A stretch of DNA of 64,000 nucleotides from the NCBI RefSeq assembly GCF_031846325.1, contig NZ_JAVRHZ010000003.1, positions 124,001 through 188,000 on the forward strand, in the 5' to 3' direction. A program made the translations under genes and the position numbers. Positions 8,201-17,600 of the stretch are shown one piece after another (position 1 is the first letter of the stretch; the number at the start of each line of letters is the position of its first letter). The notes under the pieces were generated by a model. That model made no database searches and was not told the DNA's origin. It worked only from the letters and a program-made list of their open reading frames with translations. The stretch comes from Patiriisocius_A hiemis. Lineage in GTDB: Bacteria > Bacteroidota > Bacteroidia > Flavobacteriales > Flavobacteriaceae.

Positions 8201-9487
8201 TTATAACTGTTTTGATACTTCATTACAGGCATCAATAGTTTTATCCAAATCTTCATAGGTTAAGGCATCACATAAAAACCAAGTTTCAAAAGCACTTGGT
8301 GCAATGTAGATTCCTTTGGCAAGCATATCATGGAAAAACTTCTTAAAAGTATTATTATTTGCCAAAGCTGCAGTTTCAAAATTTGTAACAGATGTTTCAC
8401 AAAAATGAACAGATATCATAGAACCTACCCTATTTATAGTATGGGTAACTTTATTTCTTGATAATACCTCTGCTAACCCTTTATGTAAATATTCAGTTTT
8501 TTTAGCAAGAGATTCAAAAACTTGCGGTTTTGAGTTAAGTTCAGTTAACATTGCTAATCCTGCAGCCATGGCCAATGGATTTCCGCTTAGTGTTCCAGCT
8601 TGATATACAGGACCAAGTGGTGCTAGGAAGTTCATTATTTCTTCACGAGCAGCAAAAGCACCTACAGGTAGCCCTCCTCCTATTACTTTTCCAAAAGTTA
8701 CAATATCTGCATTAATCCCGTATAATTCTTGTGCCCCACCCTTTGCAAGTCTAAAGCCAGTCATCACTTCATCAAAAATTAATAGGATATCGTTTTCATC
8801 ACATACTTTCCTAAGTGATTGTAAAAAACCATCAGAAGGTGGAATACATCCCATATTCCCTGGTACTGGTTCAATAATAATACAGGCAATTTCATCTCTA
8901 TTATTTTCAACTAAAGTAGTTACACTTTCAATATCATTATAAGAAGCTAACAAAGTGTCTTGCGCTGTTCCTTTAGTAACTCCTGGGCTATTAGGTGACC
9001 CAAAAGTAACTGCACCACTACCCGCTTGTATTAAAAAAGAGTCGCTATGTCCGTGATAACAACCCGCAAACTTTATAATTTTATCTTTTCCTGTGTAGCC
9101 CCTTGCTAGTCGTACAGCACTCATACAAGCTTCAGTACCACTATTTACAAAACGTATTTTATCTATGTTTGGCACCATAGAAACTGCAAGTTTTGCAATT
9201 TCAGTTTCAATTTCAGTAGGCATCCCAAAAGAAGTCCCTTTTTTTGTTTTTTCAATAACAGCATTTACAACTGAAGGATAAGCATGCCCCAATATCATTG
9301 GACCCCAAGAGTTTATATAATCTATTAAGGTGTTTCCATCTTCATCGTAGAGATAGGCTCCTTCTGCTCTTTTAACAAAAATAGGATCTCCTCCAACGGC
9401 TTTAAATGCTCTTACAGGTGAGTTTACACCCCCAGGTATTACTTTTTGTGCTTCAGAAAACAAAGCACTACTTCTCTTATAAATCAT
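8201..9487 (-). CDS. hemL: Glutamate-1-semialdehyde 2,1-aminomutase
   Basis: Converts glutamate-1-semialdehyde to 5-aminolevulinate, the C5 route to tetrapyrroles, with PLP. The 428-residue length is standard. The PLP-binding lysine is in TFGKVIGGGLPVGAF (Lys267), preceded by the PLP-contact region LIFDEVMTGFR. The N-terminal signature FSEAQKVIPGGVNSPVRAF is characteristic of GSA aminotransferases and separates this from other class III aminotransferases. It is the last gene of a three-gene minus-strand run; the next gene upstream ends 6 bases away. Assignment is secure. Confidence 0.97.
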   Translation of the reverse strand: MIYKRSSALFSEAQKVIPGGVNSPVRAFKAVGGDPIFVKRAEGAYLYDEDGNTLIDYINSWGPMILGHAYPSVVNAVIEKTKKGTSFGMPTEIETEIAKLAVSMVPNIDKIRFVNSGTEACMSAVRLARGYTGKDKIIKFAGCYHGHSDSFLIQAGSGAVTFGSPNSPGVTKGTAQDTLLASYNDIESVTTLVENNRDEIACIIIEPVPGNMGCIPPSDGFLQSLRKVCDENDILLIFDEVMTGFRLAKGGAQELYGINADIVTFGKVIGGGLPVGAFAAREEIMNFLAPLGPVYQAGTLSGNPLAMAAGLAMLTELNSKPQVFESLAKKTEYLHKGLAEVLSRNKVTHTINRVGSMISVHFCETSVTNFETAALANNNTFKKFFHDMLAKGIYIAPSAFETWFLCDALTYEDLDKTIDACNEVSKQL

Positions 9488-9493
9488 AAATGA

Positions 9494-10336
9494 TTATTGA
9501 TTTTTTACAGGATGCAAATATAATACTTGCCCAACAGAAATGGTATCAGATTCTAACCCATTATAATCCTTTAACGTTTGTATAGTAACATTAAAACGCC
9601 TTGATAAACTATATAGCGTATCGCCTTTTTGTACGGTGTAGGTTTTAACCTTAGAAGGAGAATTATTAGTTTTTTTCTTGCCAAGTACTTCCTGATCATA
9701 CTTTGTTAAGTCATACCTATCTATGATACTAATAAGCTTATTTGGATACTTAGGGTCTGTAGCATAGCCTGCTTTTTTTAATCCTCTTGCCCATCCTTTG
9801 TAATCATCTTTTCGTAATGAAAATAAATCACTATAGCGACTTCTACCTGTTAAAAACAAAGAGTGATCTCTAAAAGAATATTTAGGGTCTTTGTACTTTC
9901 TAAAACATTCTTGTAGTTCATCATCATCATGATAAACACGATCACCAGTCCAAGTTGTATGGCATTTTATACCAAAATGGTTATTTGCTTTTTTAGTAAG
10001 TTCTCCCCTACCAGCACCACTTTCGAGAATCCCTTGAGCAAGTGTAATACTTGCAGGAATACCATATTTTGCCATTTCGTCTTTAGCAATGGTACTGTAA
10101 TTATTAATGTAATTACTAACTACCTCTGCGTAAGAAGCATTTTTTGGAGGGCTTTTTATAACTGTTTTTGGAGTTTCAGTTTTTTCTTTAACAACAGTCT
10201 TTTTAGGAATAGGTTTTTTAGTAATAACCTTTTCCGTTTTTGTTTTATTTGAAGTACTTATCGCTTTCTTTTTAGATTTACAAGAAGCTAATACAAGTAG
10301 GCTAATAAAAATTAATGGTAAAATTCTCTTAAGCAT
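9494..10336 (-). CDS. Lipoprotein glucosaminidase (FlgJ-type) with C-terminal LysM
   Basis: A 280-residue peptidoglycan hydrolase of the mannosyl-glycoprotein endo-beta-N-acetylglucosaminidase family. It begins with a lipoprotein signal (LLVLASC), then a Lys/Thr-rich linker of about 45 residues, the glucosaminidase domain (about 70-215) with the catalytic Glu in ITLAQGILESGAG and FGIKCH downstream, and one LysM domain at the C-terminus (YTVQKGDTLYSLSRRFNVTIQTLKDYNGL). It probably cleaves the glycan strands of the cell wall from the inner face of the outer membrane. Its start codon overlaps the stop of the upstream deaminase gene by one base (TAATG), so the two are translationally coupled. Confidence 0.9.
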   Translation of the reverse strand: MLKRILPLIFISLLVLASCKSKKKAISTSNKTKTEKVITKKPIPKKTVVKEKTETPKTVIKSPPKNASYAEVVSNYINNYSTIAKDEMAKYGIPASITLAQGILESGAGRGELTKKANNHFGIKCHTTWTGDRVYHDDDELQECFRKYKDPKYSFRDHSLFLTGRSRYSDLFSLRKDDYKGWARGLKKAGYATDPKYPNKLISIIDRYDLTKYDQEVLGKKKTNNSPSKVKTYTVQKGDTLYSLSRRFNVTIQTLKDYNGLESDTISVGQVLYLHPVKNQ

Positions 10337-11247
10337 TATATAGTAATTTGAGGTAATCCTTTTTTTTGTAATCTTATGTTCATCCCTTCAATTCCTTGTA
10401 AACCTCCAGTATGAATGGCTAAAATACGACTATTAGGTGTAAAATAGTTTCTAGAAATCAAATCATAAATACCATACATCATTTTACCAGTATAAATAGG
10501 GTCTAAAGGAATATTAGTTTGTACTTTATAATTATTTATAAAACGAATTAATTGCGCATCTATTTTGGCATACCCGCCAAAATTATATGTATCTATAATC
10601 TTATAATTACTCTTTGAAGTATATTTTTCTATTTCAGAGGACTGAAAAGTTCCATTTAAAGCTGAAAAACCTAGTATTTCTTGATTAATACTTGAAGCTT
10701 TTATTAAACCAGCAATTGTACCTCCTGTACCAACTGGAACACACACATACTCATAGTTTTCTGGTAAATTGGTTAAAATTTCTTCACAACCTTTTACCGC
10801 AAGTTCATTTGTGCCACCTTCGGGGAGTAAATAAAAGTCTCCAAATCTTTGTTTTAAATCATTGATAAATAAGGTGTCTTCCTTCTTTTTATAATCTTCT
10901 CTAGAGATAAAGTGAAGTTTCATTCCTTGTGATAGTGCAAAACTTAAAGTTGGGTTGTCCTGTACTGAAACAGATAATTCTTCTCCTCTAATAACTCCAA
11001 TTGTTTCAATATTATTTAACTTTCCAGCAGTAGCAACGGAAGCTATATGGTTTGAAAAAGCACCTCCAAAAGTTAATAAACTACGCTTTTCTAGTTTTTT
11101 TGCCTCTAACACATTGTATTTTAGCTTTCTATACTTGTTTCCAGATACAAAAGGATGGATTTTATCTTCTCTTAGGACATGGAACAGAATATTCTTCTCT
11201 TTTAATGATTCAGATTCTATTTTATCAATTTTTTGAAGTCTTTCCAT
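10336..11247 (-). CDS. ACC deaminase/D-cysteine desulfhydrase-family PLP enzyme
   Basis: A 303-residue fold-type II PLP enzyme. The PLP lysine is in FVSGNKYRKLKYN (Lys38), equivalent to GGNKTRKLEY of ACC deaminase, followed by the GAFSNHIAS loop that corresponds to the SNQTR substrate loop, and the phosphate-binding CVPVGTGGTIAGL. The family includes 1-aminocyclopropane-1-carboxylate deaminase and D-cysteine desulfhydrase; sequence alone does not decide between them. It is somewhat short for either (about 330 residues). It heads the operon with the glucosaminidase and hemL; there is no obvious metabolic link between the three. Confidence 0.85.
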   Translation of the reverse strand: MERLQKIDKIESESLKEKNILFHVLREDKIHPFVSGNKYRKLKYNVLEAKKLEKRSLLTFGGAFSNHIASVATAGKLNNIETIGVIRGEELSVSVQDNPTLSFALSQGMKLHFISREDYKKKEDTLFINDLKQRFGDFYLLPEGGTNELAVKGCEEILTNLPENYEYVCVPVGTGGTIAGLIKASSINQEILGFSALNGTFQSSEIEKYTSKSNYKIIDTYNFGGYAKIDAQLIRFINNYKVQTNIPLDPIYTGKMMYGIYDLISRNYFTPNSRILAIHTGGLQGIEGMNIRLQKKGLPQITI

Positions 11248-11362
11248 TCGAGGGATTAGTAAACATTAGAGTTCTTAAAATTATCTTAAATTAAAATAAA
11301 CAAAACCAATTAGTAATATTTTTCGTACATATCATAAAATTAATTGCATTTTATCGAATTAT

Positions 11363-11393
11363 TTGATATTTAATCGTTTATCGTGTATATTTA
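11363..11393 (+). promoter_or_regulatory. Probable Bacteroidota promoter of the surface-protein locus
   Basis: A TTTG at 11362-11365, 20 bases, then TATATTTA at 11386-11393, which differs from TAnnTTTG only in the last base. It sits 27 bases before the ATG at 11420 and supports that start over the upstream one at 11363. Confidence 0.5.
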
Positions 11394-11419
11394 CCATCCC
11401 AAATCAAAAAATCAAAGTT

Positions 11420-12238
11420 ATGTCCCCTACCTACAAATTTAATACTGTAGTTTTATTTACTGCTCTATTATTCTCATTTATTTTAGAAACAGAGGCTCAG
11501 GTTGGAATCAACACAACAAGTCCTGCTAATGGAGCATTATTAGATGTTTTTAGCCCAGATAAAGGTATGCTTATACCACGAGTTGAGCTAACAGGTACAG
11601 ATGACACTACAACAATAAGTCCTGCAACCATAGGTCTTTTAGTTTACAATACCGATATCGCAGGAGCATTAGCAGTCCAGGTTACTCCAGGTTTTTATTA
11701 TTGGGGAGGATCACAATGGCTACGTTTTTACAATAGAGGATATGGTATAAAATACGACCAAACATCTGAAACTACAGCAAGTTCTCTTAATTTCATATAT
11801 ACCCAAATATCAGGTCTTGATACTGGCTTTATAAATGTTCCATATTCTGGCACTTACCAAATTAAGGTTGAAACTACATATGCATGTGGCGATCTTTCTT
11901 CTACCGCCTCAGATGGAGTAGGTCAAGCATCTATTAGCCTAAATATGACTACTGGGGTTGGACTTCCAGTTAACGTAAAAGAAAAATATGTAACCTCAAC
12001 TTCAAAACGAGTCAACGCTACTACAATGAATGGTTTACCACAAAACACATCTATTGTTTATACAGTAGATCTAGATGTTCTACAAACATATCGTTTTAAT
12101 GTTACAGGAAGAGAATGGTCTCGAAACAATGTAGGTCTCGGTGTATTTGGAAAAGACACAAGTGGTTATCCAGGTGCAAGTGGGGTTAATGATGCGCATC
12201 GTGGCTCTATTTCTATCGTGCTTTTAAAGCAACAGTAA
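11420..12238 (+). CDS. Secreted 'QVGINTT' surface protein, paralogue 1
   Basis: A 272-residue secreted protein starting at ATG 11420 (an earlier in-frame codon at 11363 would put 19 residues before the signal peptide). After the signal (ending in ETEAQ) comes the Bacteroidota surface-family N-terminus QVGINTTSPANGALLDVFSPDKGMLIPRVELTGTDD, then VTPGFYYWGGSQWLRFYN and a beta-rich C-terminal domain (YRFNVTGREWSRNNVGLGVFG). The QVGIN-T-P-A-LDV...KG(M/L)L(I/M)PR pattern is widespread in secreted flavobacterial proteins of unknown role, often thought to be adhesin-like. It has no T9SS tail. Two close paralogues follow on the same strand with gaps of 75 and 34 bases, so the three are likely one operon. 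Confidence 0.82.
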   Translation: MSPTYKFNTVVLFTALLFSFILETEAQVGINTTSPANGALLDVFSPDKGMLIPRVELTGTDDTTTISPATIGLLVYNTDIAGALAVQVTPGFYYWGGSQWLRFYNRGYGIKYDQTSETTASSLNFIYTQISGLDTGFINVPYSGTYQIKVETTYACGDLSSTASDGVGQASISLNMTTGVGLPVNVKEKYVTSTSKRVNATTMNGLPQNTSIVYTVDLDVLQTYRFNVTGREWSRNNVGLGVFGKDTSGYPGASGVNDAHRGSISIVLLKQQ

Positions 12239-12313
12239 TACACTTAAAGAAATTACTGAAGACTCATTAATCAATAAAAAATTATCGTTTCGTTGAAAAT
12301 AATATAGCAAGCT

Positions 12314-13675
12314 ATGACACCAACAATACACATTTCAAAAAAAATAATTCTAATAAGCTTTTTAGCTCTATTAGGAACGTTTAATGCTACTGCTCAAGTG
12401 GGTGTTAACACAACAACACCTGAAGCATCTTCTGCACTAGATATTACTAGTACAGATAAAGGTTTTTTAATGACCAAAATAGCACTTACAGGTACAGACG
12501 ACACTTCAACAATCACACCTTCCCCAACAACAGGATTATTGATATATAATACCGCTACAGCGGGAACTCCAGGAAATGAAGTTGTACCAGGCTTTTATTA
12601 TTTTAATGATACAAGATGGCGTCGTTTTTACAACCAAGGATATTCACTTTCTTATGACCAGACTGCTGCAGTTACTGCAAGTACAAGTAATACTACTTAT
12701 GTTGTACTCCCTGGTCTTGACTCAGGTAATATAACAGCACCATTTAGTGGCACCTATCAAATTCGAGTAGAAGGATATTACTCAGCAGGAGATCTTATTA
12801 GTACTTCTGGAGATGGAGCTTCGCAAGGTTCTATTAGTCTAGCTATGGCAACCATTCCTAGTGGTGGAGGTGGTGGAGGTTGTGCAGGAGGTATTTCTGC
12901 TTTCCCTTATAGCGAAAGCTTTGAATCTGGATTAGGAGCATGGACACAATCTGGTGCAGATGATCTAGATTGGATTCAAAATTCTGGTGGAACAACTAGT
13001 GGTAGTACCGGGCCATCTGGTGCATCTGATGGAACTTTTTACAGGTATGTGGAAGCTTCAGGTAATGGTACAGGATACCCAAATATGCAAGCTATCTTAA
13101 ATTCACCTTGTTTTGATTTAACTGCTCTCTCATCTGCTTCATTTAATTTTGACTATCACATGTATGGAGCAGCAGATATGGGAACTTTTGATTTAGAAAT
13201 TAGTACTGACAATGGAGGTTCTTGGACTTCGATTTGGTCTCGTACTGGAAATCAAGGAAACTCATGGTATTCAGAAAGCATTGATTTATCTGGATATGCT
13301 GGTGGTTCTGTTCAATTAAGATTTAATAGAGTAACTGGGTCAACATGGCAGGCAGATATTGCCATAGATAATATTAGTGTAACTAACAGTCCTGGCGCTG
13401 CGTCATTTACAACAGTAAAAGAAACATACCTTACTACCGCGTCTAAGAGATTAGGAAGTACTACAGTAAATAATCTAGCGCAGAGTGCTACCATTATATA
13501 CAATATAGACTTAACTGCAGGAACAACTTATAGGTTCGCTGTTCGAGGAAGAGAATGGCTTACTAACAATGTAGGTACTGGATCTTTTGGTAGAAACACT
13601 AGTGCATATTCTGGAAATAGTGTAAACGACGCACAGCGAGGCACAATGACTATAAGCCTAATTAAACAACTTTAA
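12314..13675 (+). CDS. 'QVGINTT' surface protein with inserted MAM domain, paralogue 2
   Basis: A 453-residue paralogue of the preceding gene. The N-terminal part (QVGVNTTTPEASSALDITSTDKGFLMTKIALTGTDD...) and the C-terminal part (TYRFAVRGREWLTNNVGTGSFGRNTSAYSGNSVNDAQRG) align end to end with paralogue 1, but between them, at about residues 183-362, lies an extra module. It opens with a Gly-rich linker (PSGGGGGGCAGG) and continues as a MAM-type jelly-roll domain (FPYSESFESGLGAW, CFDLTALSSASFNFDYHMYG, DIAIDNISV). The insertion falls in a loop between the strand SISLAMATI and the strand FTTVKETY. MAM domains bind surface ligands or mediate adhesion. The same MAM type occurs twice in the gene two places downstream. 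Confidence 0.85.
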   Translation: MTPTIHISKKIILISFLALLGTFNATAQVGVNTTTPEASSALDITSTDKGFLMTKIALTGTDDTSTITPSPTTGLLIYNTATAGTPGNEVVPGFYYFNDTRWRRFYNQGYSLSYDQTAAVTASTSNTTYVVLPGLDSGNITAPFSGTYQIRVEGYYSAGDLISTSGDGASQGSISLAMATIPSGGGGGGCAGGISAFPYSESFESGLGAWTQSGADDLDWIQNSGGTTSGSTGPSGASDGTFYRYVEASGNGTGYPNMQAILNSPCFDLTALSSASFNFDYHMYGAADMGTFDLEISTDNGGSWTSIWSRTGNQGNSWYSESIDLSGYAGGSVQLRFNRVTGSTWQADIAIDNISVTNSPGAASFTTVKETYLTTASKRLGSTTVNNLAQSATIIYNIDLTAGTTYRFAVRGREWLTNNVGTGSFGRNTSAYSGNSVNDAQRGTMTISLIKQL

Positions 13676-13709
13676 AATAATTAACACCCTCATTTAAACA
13701 TATATCGTC

Positions 13710-14564
13710 ATGAAAAAATATACTTCTATTATAATACTTATTATGGCTTTCACAATTTCAAATTGTGTTAATGCTCAAGTTGTGGTAGGTTCATCATCCC
13801 TTACAGGAGATGTTACAATTGATGACGGAGCTACATTCCAACTAAAAAGTGAAGATAAAGGGCTTATGATTCCTAAAGTGTTATTGCAATCTAGAAATGA
13901 TAATACTACTATTTCATCTCCTACTGAAGGTCTATGGGTATATAATACTTCTAGTCTTGGGAGTGGTTTAGACAAAGTATCGCCAGGTTTCTACTTTTGG
14001 GACAGTTCTCGATGGGAAAAAATGTTTAATGAAGGGTTTACTGTTCAATATGAACAAACTGAAACAGTACGTGCAGCAAACACGACAACTACATATACTA
14101 TTCCTGGTTTAGATCAAACATTTACAGCTCCTTATACTGGAGTTTACGAAATACATGTTACGGGATATATTGCAGCAGCAAATATGTCAAACACAAATTT
14201 TGAAGGTACCGTACATGGTTCTTATATTTTAGAAATTGATGGTACCAAAGTAGATGAGACTACTGTCACTTCTAATACTAAACGAGCGCCAACTAGTGCT
14301 TTTCAAGCTCTAGGAAGACAAGCTACAATGACTCACCTTGTTAATTTAAATGAAGGAGACACATACAACATTAGAGTACGTGCCCGACTATGGGATCATG
14401 AAAATGTTGACCCAAATAGCTTAAATGTTTCTGGAATATGTGGAGGAGCTGCTACAGGCTATGCCTTTTTTGGTATCTGTTCTGGACCATACAACGGTAA
14501 CGATGGTTTAACAGACAATGCTCAAGACGCATATTTAACTATTACATTATTACAACAACTTTAA
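13710..14564 (+). CDS. 'QVGINTT'-related secreted protein, divergent paralogue 3
   Basis: A 284-residue secreted protein (signal ending near NCVNAQ) related to the two genes before it: LKSEDKGLMIPKVLLQSRNDNTTIS, SPGFYFWDSSRWEKMFNEGFTVQYEQTE and a C-terminal TYNIRVRARLWDHENV. The N-terminal motif has changed from QVGINTT to QVVVGSSSL, and the C-terminus carries an insert with two Cys (SGICGGAATGYAFFGICSG). It lacks a MAM domain and a T9SS tail. Together with its neighbours it looks like a tandem duplication that has diversified. Role unknown; a surface or structural function is inferred from family context. Confidence 0.8.
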   Translation: MKKYTSIIILIMAFTISNCVNAQVVVGSSSLTGDVTIDDGATFQLKSEDKGLMIPKVLLQSRNDNTTISSPTEGLWVYNTSSLGSGLDKVSPGFYFWDSSRWEKMFNEGFTVQYEQTETVRAANTTTTYTIPGLDQTFTAPYTGVYEIHVTGYIAAANMSNTNFEGTVHGSYILEIDGTKVDETTVTSNTKRAPTSAFQALGRQATMTHLVNLNEGDTYNIRVRARLWDHENVDPNSLNVSGICGGAATGYAFFGICSGPYNGNDGLTDNAQDAYLTITLLQQL

Positions 14565-14619
14565 AACTTAAAAAAAATACTTATTTGTTAAATAACTACA
14601 CCCCAAAACTTAACCTAAT

Positions 14620-17600
14620 ATGAAATTATCTTTTCCCCCCGTAAAAAAACTATTATTAACATTACCAATTCTAATAGTACTTAGCTTTATTCTCTTACAA
14701 CCAAAAACAACAGGTGGAGAACAAAATGTTCCCGCCTACTCAGATACATCTAGAGACCATGAAGGGGACACTTTTTCTATTGTAGTTTATGATAAAAACA
14801 CAGGTCAAGTTGGAGGAGCTGGTTGTAGCTGTGTGTCTTATAGTGGTGGAATAGATTTTTTAAGTGATCTTATAACAGATGGAACTAATAATTCTGACAA
14901 TATAGTTGGCGCAATACATTCACAAGCAGCCTATAACGCATCAACTCAAACTATTGCCAGAAATAGAATGTTAGCTGGTGACACTCCACAAGAAATTATT
15001 GATGCAACTGTCGCAGCAGATGGAGGGTCAGCTTCAAGACAATACGGTGTTGTTGGCGCCAAACCATTCAATGCAGGTGCTGCAGGTCATACAGGTAGTA
15101 GTAATGGAAATTATGCTAATGATATTCAATATGATGATGCAAATTTTACTATTTCAATTCAAGGAAACATACTTGATACTTCTACTAATGGTGGACGAGA
15201 TGACATTCTTTATGATATGCAAGAAGCTTTCCTTAGTGCAGATGGTACTCTTGGCGATAGATTAATGGCAGCGCTACAAGGAGCTAAACGAGTTGGAGGA
15301 GACAATAGATGTCAATCTAGAGGAAATAGTGGGCGTACTGCATTTGTACAAGTATTATCACCTGGAGAAACTAGCCCTGGTCTTGTTTATGATGTTGGAG
15401 ATAATACTGCAGCAGTAGCAAACTTTATAGAACCTATTGATGTACTACAATGTATGTACGATAGTGGTGAAGGCAACACAGGTTTTTTCTGTAGACAAAC
15501 AGTAGACACTTTCCCATATACAATGGATTTTGAAACTCAAACTTGGGAGAAAGAAGAAACATGTAACAATGATAATTCGTGGATAAGAACAAGATTTAGC
15601 ACACCAGATGCAAACACAGGTCCAGCAGGGCCTAGCGAGGGAGATTTGTATGCATTTGTAGAGTCTTCTGATATTGGAAGCCAAAACTTTAACAATAGAG
15701 CAGTAATAGGATCACCATGTTTTATGATACCAACAAATAGCCCTGATGCTTCTATTGTTTTTGACTATCATATGTTTGGAGCCAATATGGGTACTTTAAG
15801 CCTAATGGCGAACTCAAACGACGGAAATGGATGGGTTCAATTATGGAGTGAAAGTGGAAATCAAGGAAATCAGTGGTTTACTAATGAAATTATAAATATT
15901 TCTCAATACGCTGGTGAAACAGTTAAGTTTAGATTTGATGCAACAACTGGTAATGGAGCATTAAGTGATATGGCAATAGACAATATCAGAGTATTAGATG
16001 ATTTTTCTGTAGTATGTAGTAATACAGTTAGTGAATTTCCTTACAACGAAAGTTTTGAAGGAAACATTGGACTATGGATACAAGCATCTGGAGATGACGG
16101 AAACTGGTTAATCAACTCCGATACGACACCTTCAACAACAACAGGACCTAGTGCAGCAAATGATGGTACAGATTATCTATATATTGAAGCCTCTTCTAAT
16201 GGTACAACTGGAGAAATTGGAGCTAACGCAACCGCAATATTAGAAAGCCCTTGTATTTCTATAGGAGACTTACCTGGTGTTTTCTTTAATTTTGACTACC
16301 ATACTTTTGGCGATAATATTGGTACTATTGCAGTTGAAGTTAGTGAAGTTGAAGGTATTTGGAACAACATCTATACAACATCAACACCTTCAGAAGATGA
16401 TTGGAAATCTGTAAGTTTAGACCTTTCAGCATATTCTGGAGACATTAAACTTAGATTTATAGGTACAACTGGAACTAACTTTTCTTCAGACTTAGCTATT
16501 GATAATGTTTCAATAAATATTCCTTGTTTATCTACATCAACATATAATGGCTCTTGGAATGATTTTCCAGACTCATTAAATAATCAAGTAATTATAAATT
16601 CAGATTACACAGTAACTTCTTCTAATATTGAAGGATGTGATTTGGTTATTGCAAATGGTGTTACCTTAACTGTCCCTGCAGACACATACCTTAGAATTAA
16701 AGGTGATATCACAGTAAATGGTACTCTAATAATTGAGCATCAAGGTAGTCTTATACAAGTAGATGAAGATGCAGTTGTAACAAAAGGAGGTTCTGGTATC
16801 ATTAATGTTGAAGTGACCACACCAGTTCTTAACCCTAAAGACTTTATGCTTATAGGGAGTCCTATGGATAATGAAACTAGACAAAATTTATTTATTTCAG
16901 ATTACAGAGTAATGGAGTCACACCCAGAAAACTTTATACCAGATGATAATGTACCTGTAGCGTTTGGAATTAACTTTGCAGATGATAATAGAGACAACTG
17001 GATAAATTACCCTTCTGGACCAATAAATGAAGGTAGTGCATATTTATTAAGACCAGAAAATGACGAAACACAACCTGCTTCTAGTTATGACATAACTTTC
17101 TCACAAGGAACATTAAACAATGGTGATTTTAGTATACCAGTTACTTATAACGGTGCGACTAATAACCCAGGCGGGACGTTAAATATGATTGCCAATCCAT
17201 ATCCATCGGCTATCTCAGTAGTAGAGTTTTTAGAACAGAATCCTTCTGTTAATGAAATTTATTTCTGGGAACATATTACAACTCCTAATGGAAGTCTTCC
17301 GGGAGCTTACACACTTAATTATAGCATGGAAGATATTTCACGTAGAAACATTTCTGCTGGAACTGCAGCTGGAAATGATGGTAGCGGTACTACGGCACCA
17401 GGTGGAAACATTGCAAGTGCCCAAGGATTTATTGTTATAGTAACAGATAATACACCAATTGTATTTAACAACACTATGAGAGTAACGAGTGAAAATAATA
17501 CTCTTAGAACAGAAGATGAGAACTTGATTGATCAAATTGGATTACGAGTAACAGATGCTAGAGATTATGTAGGTGGTAATGCTGTGCTAGCTTTTAACCC

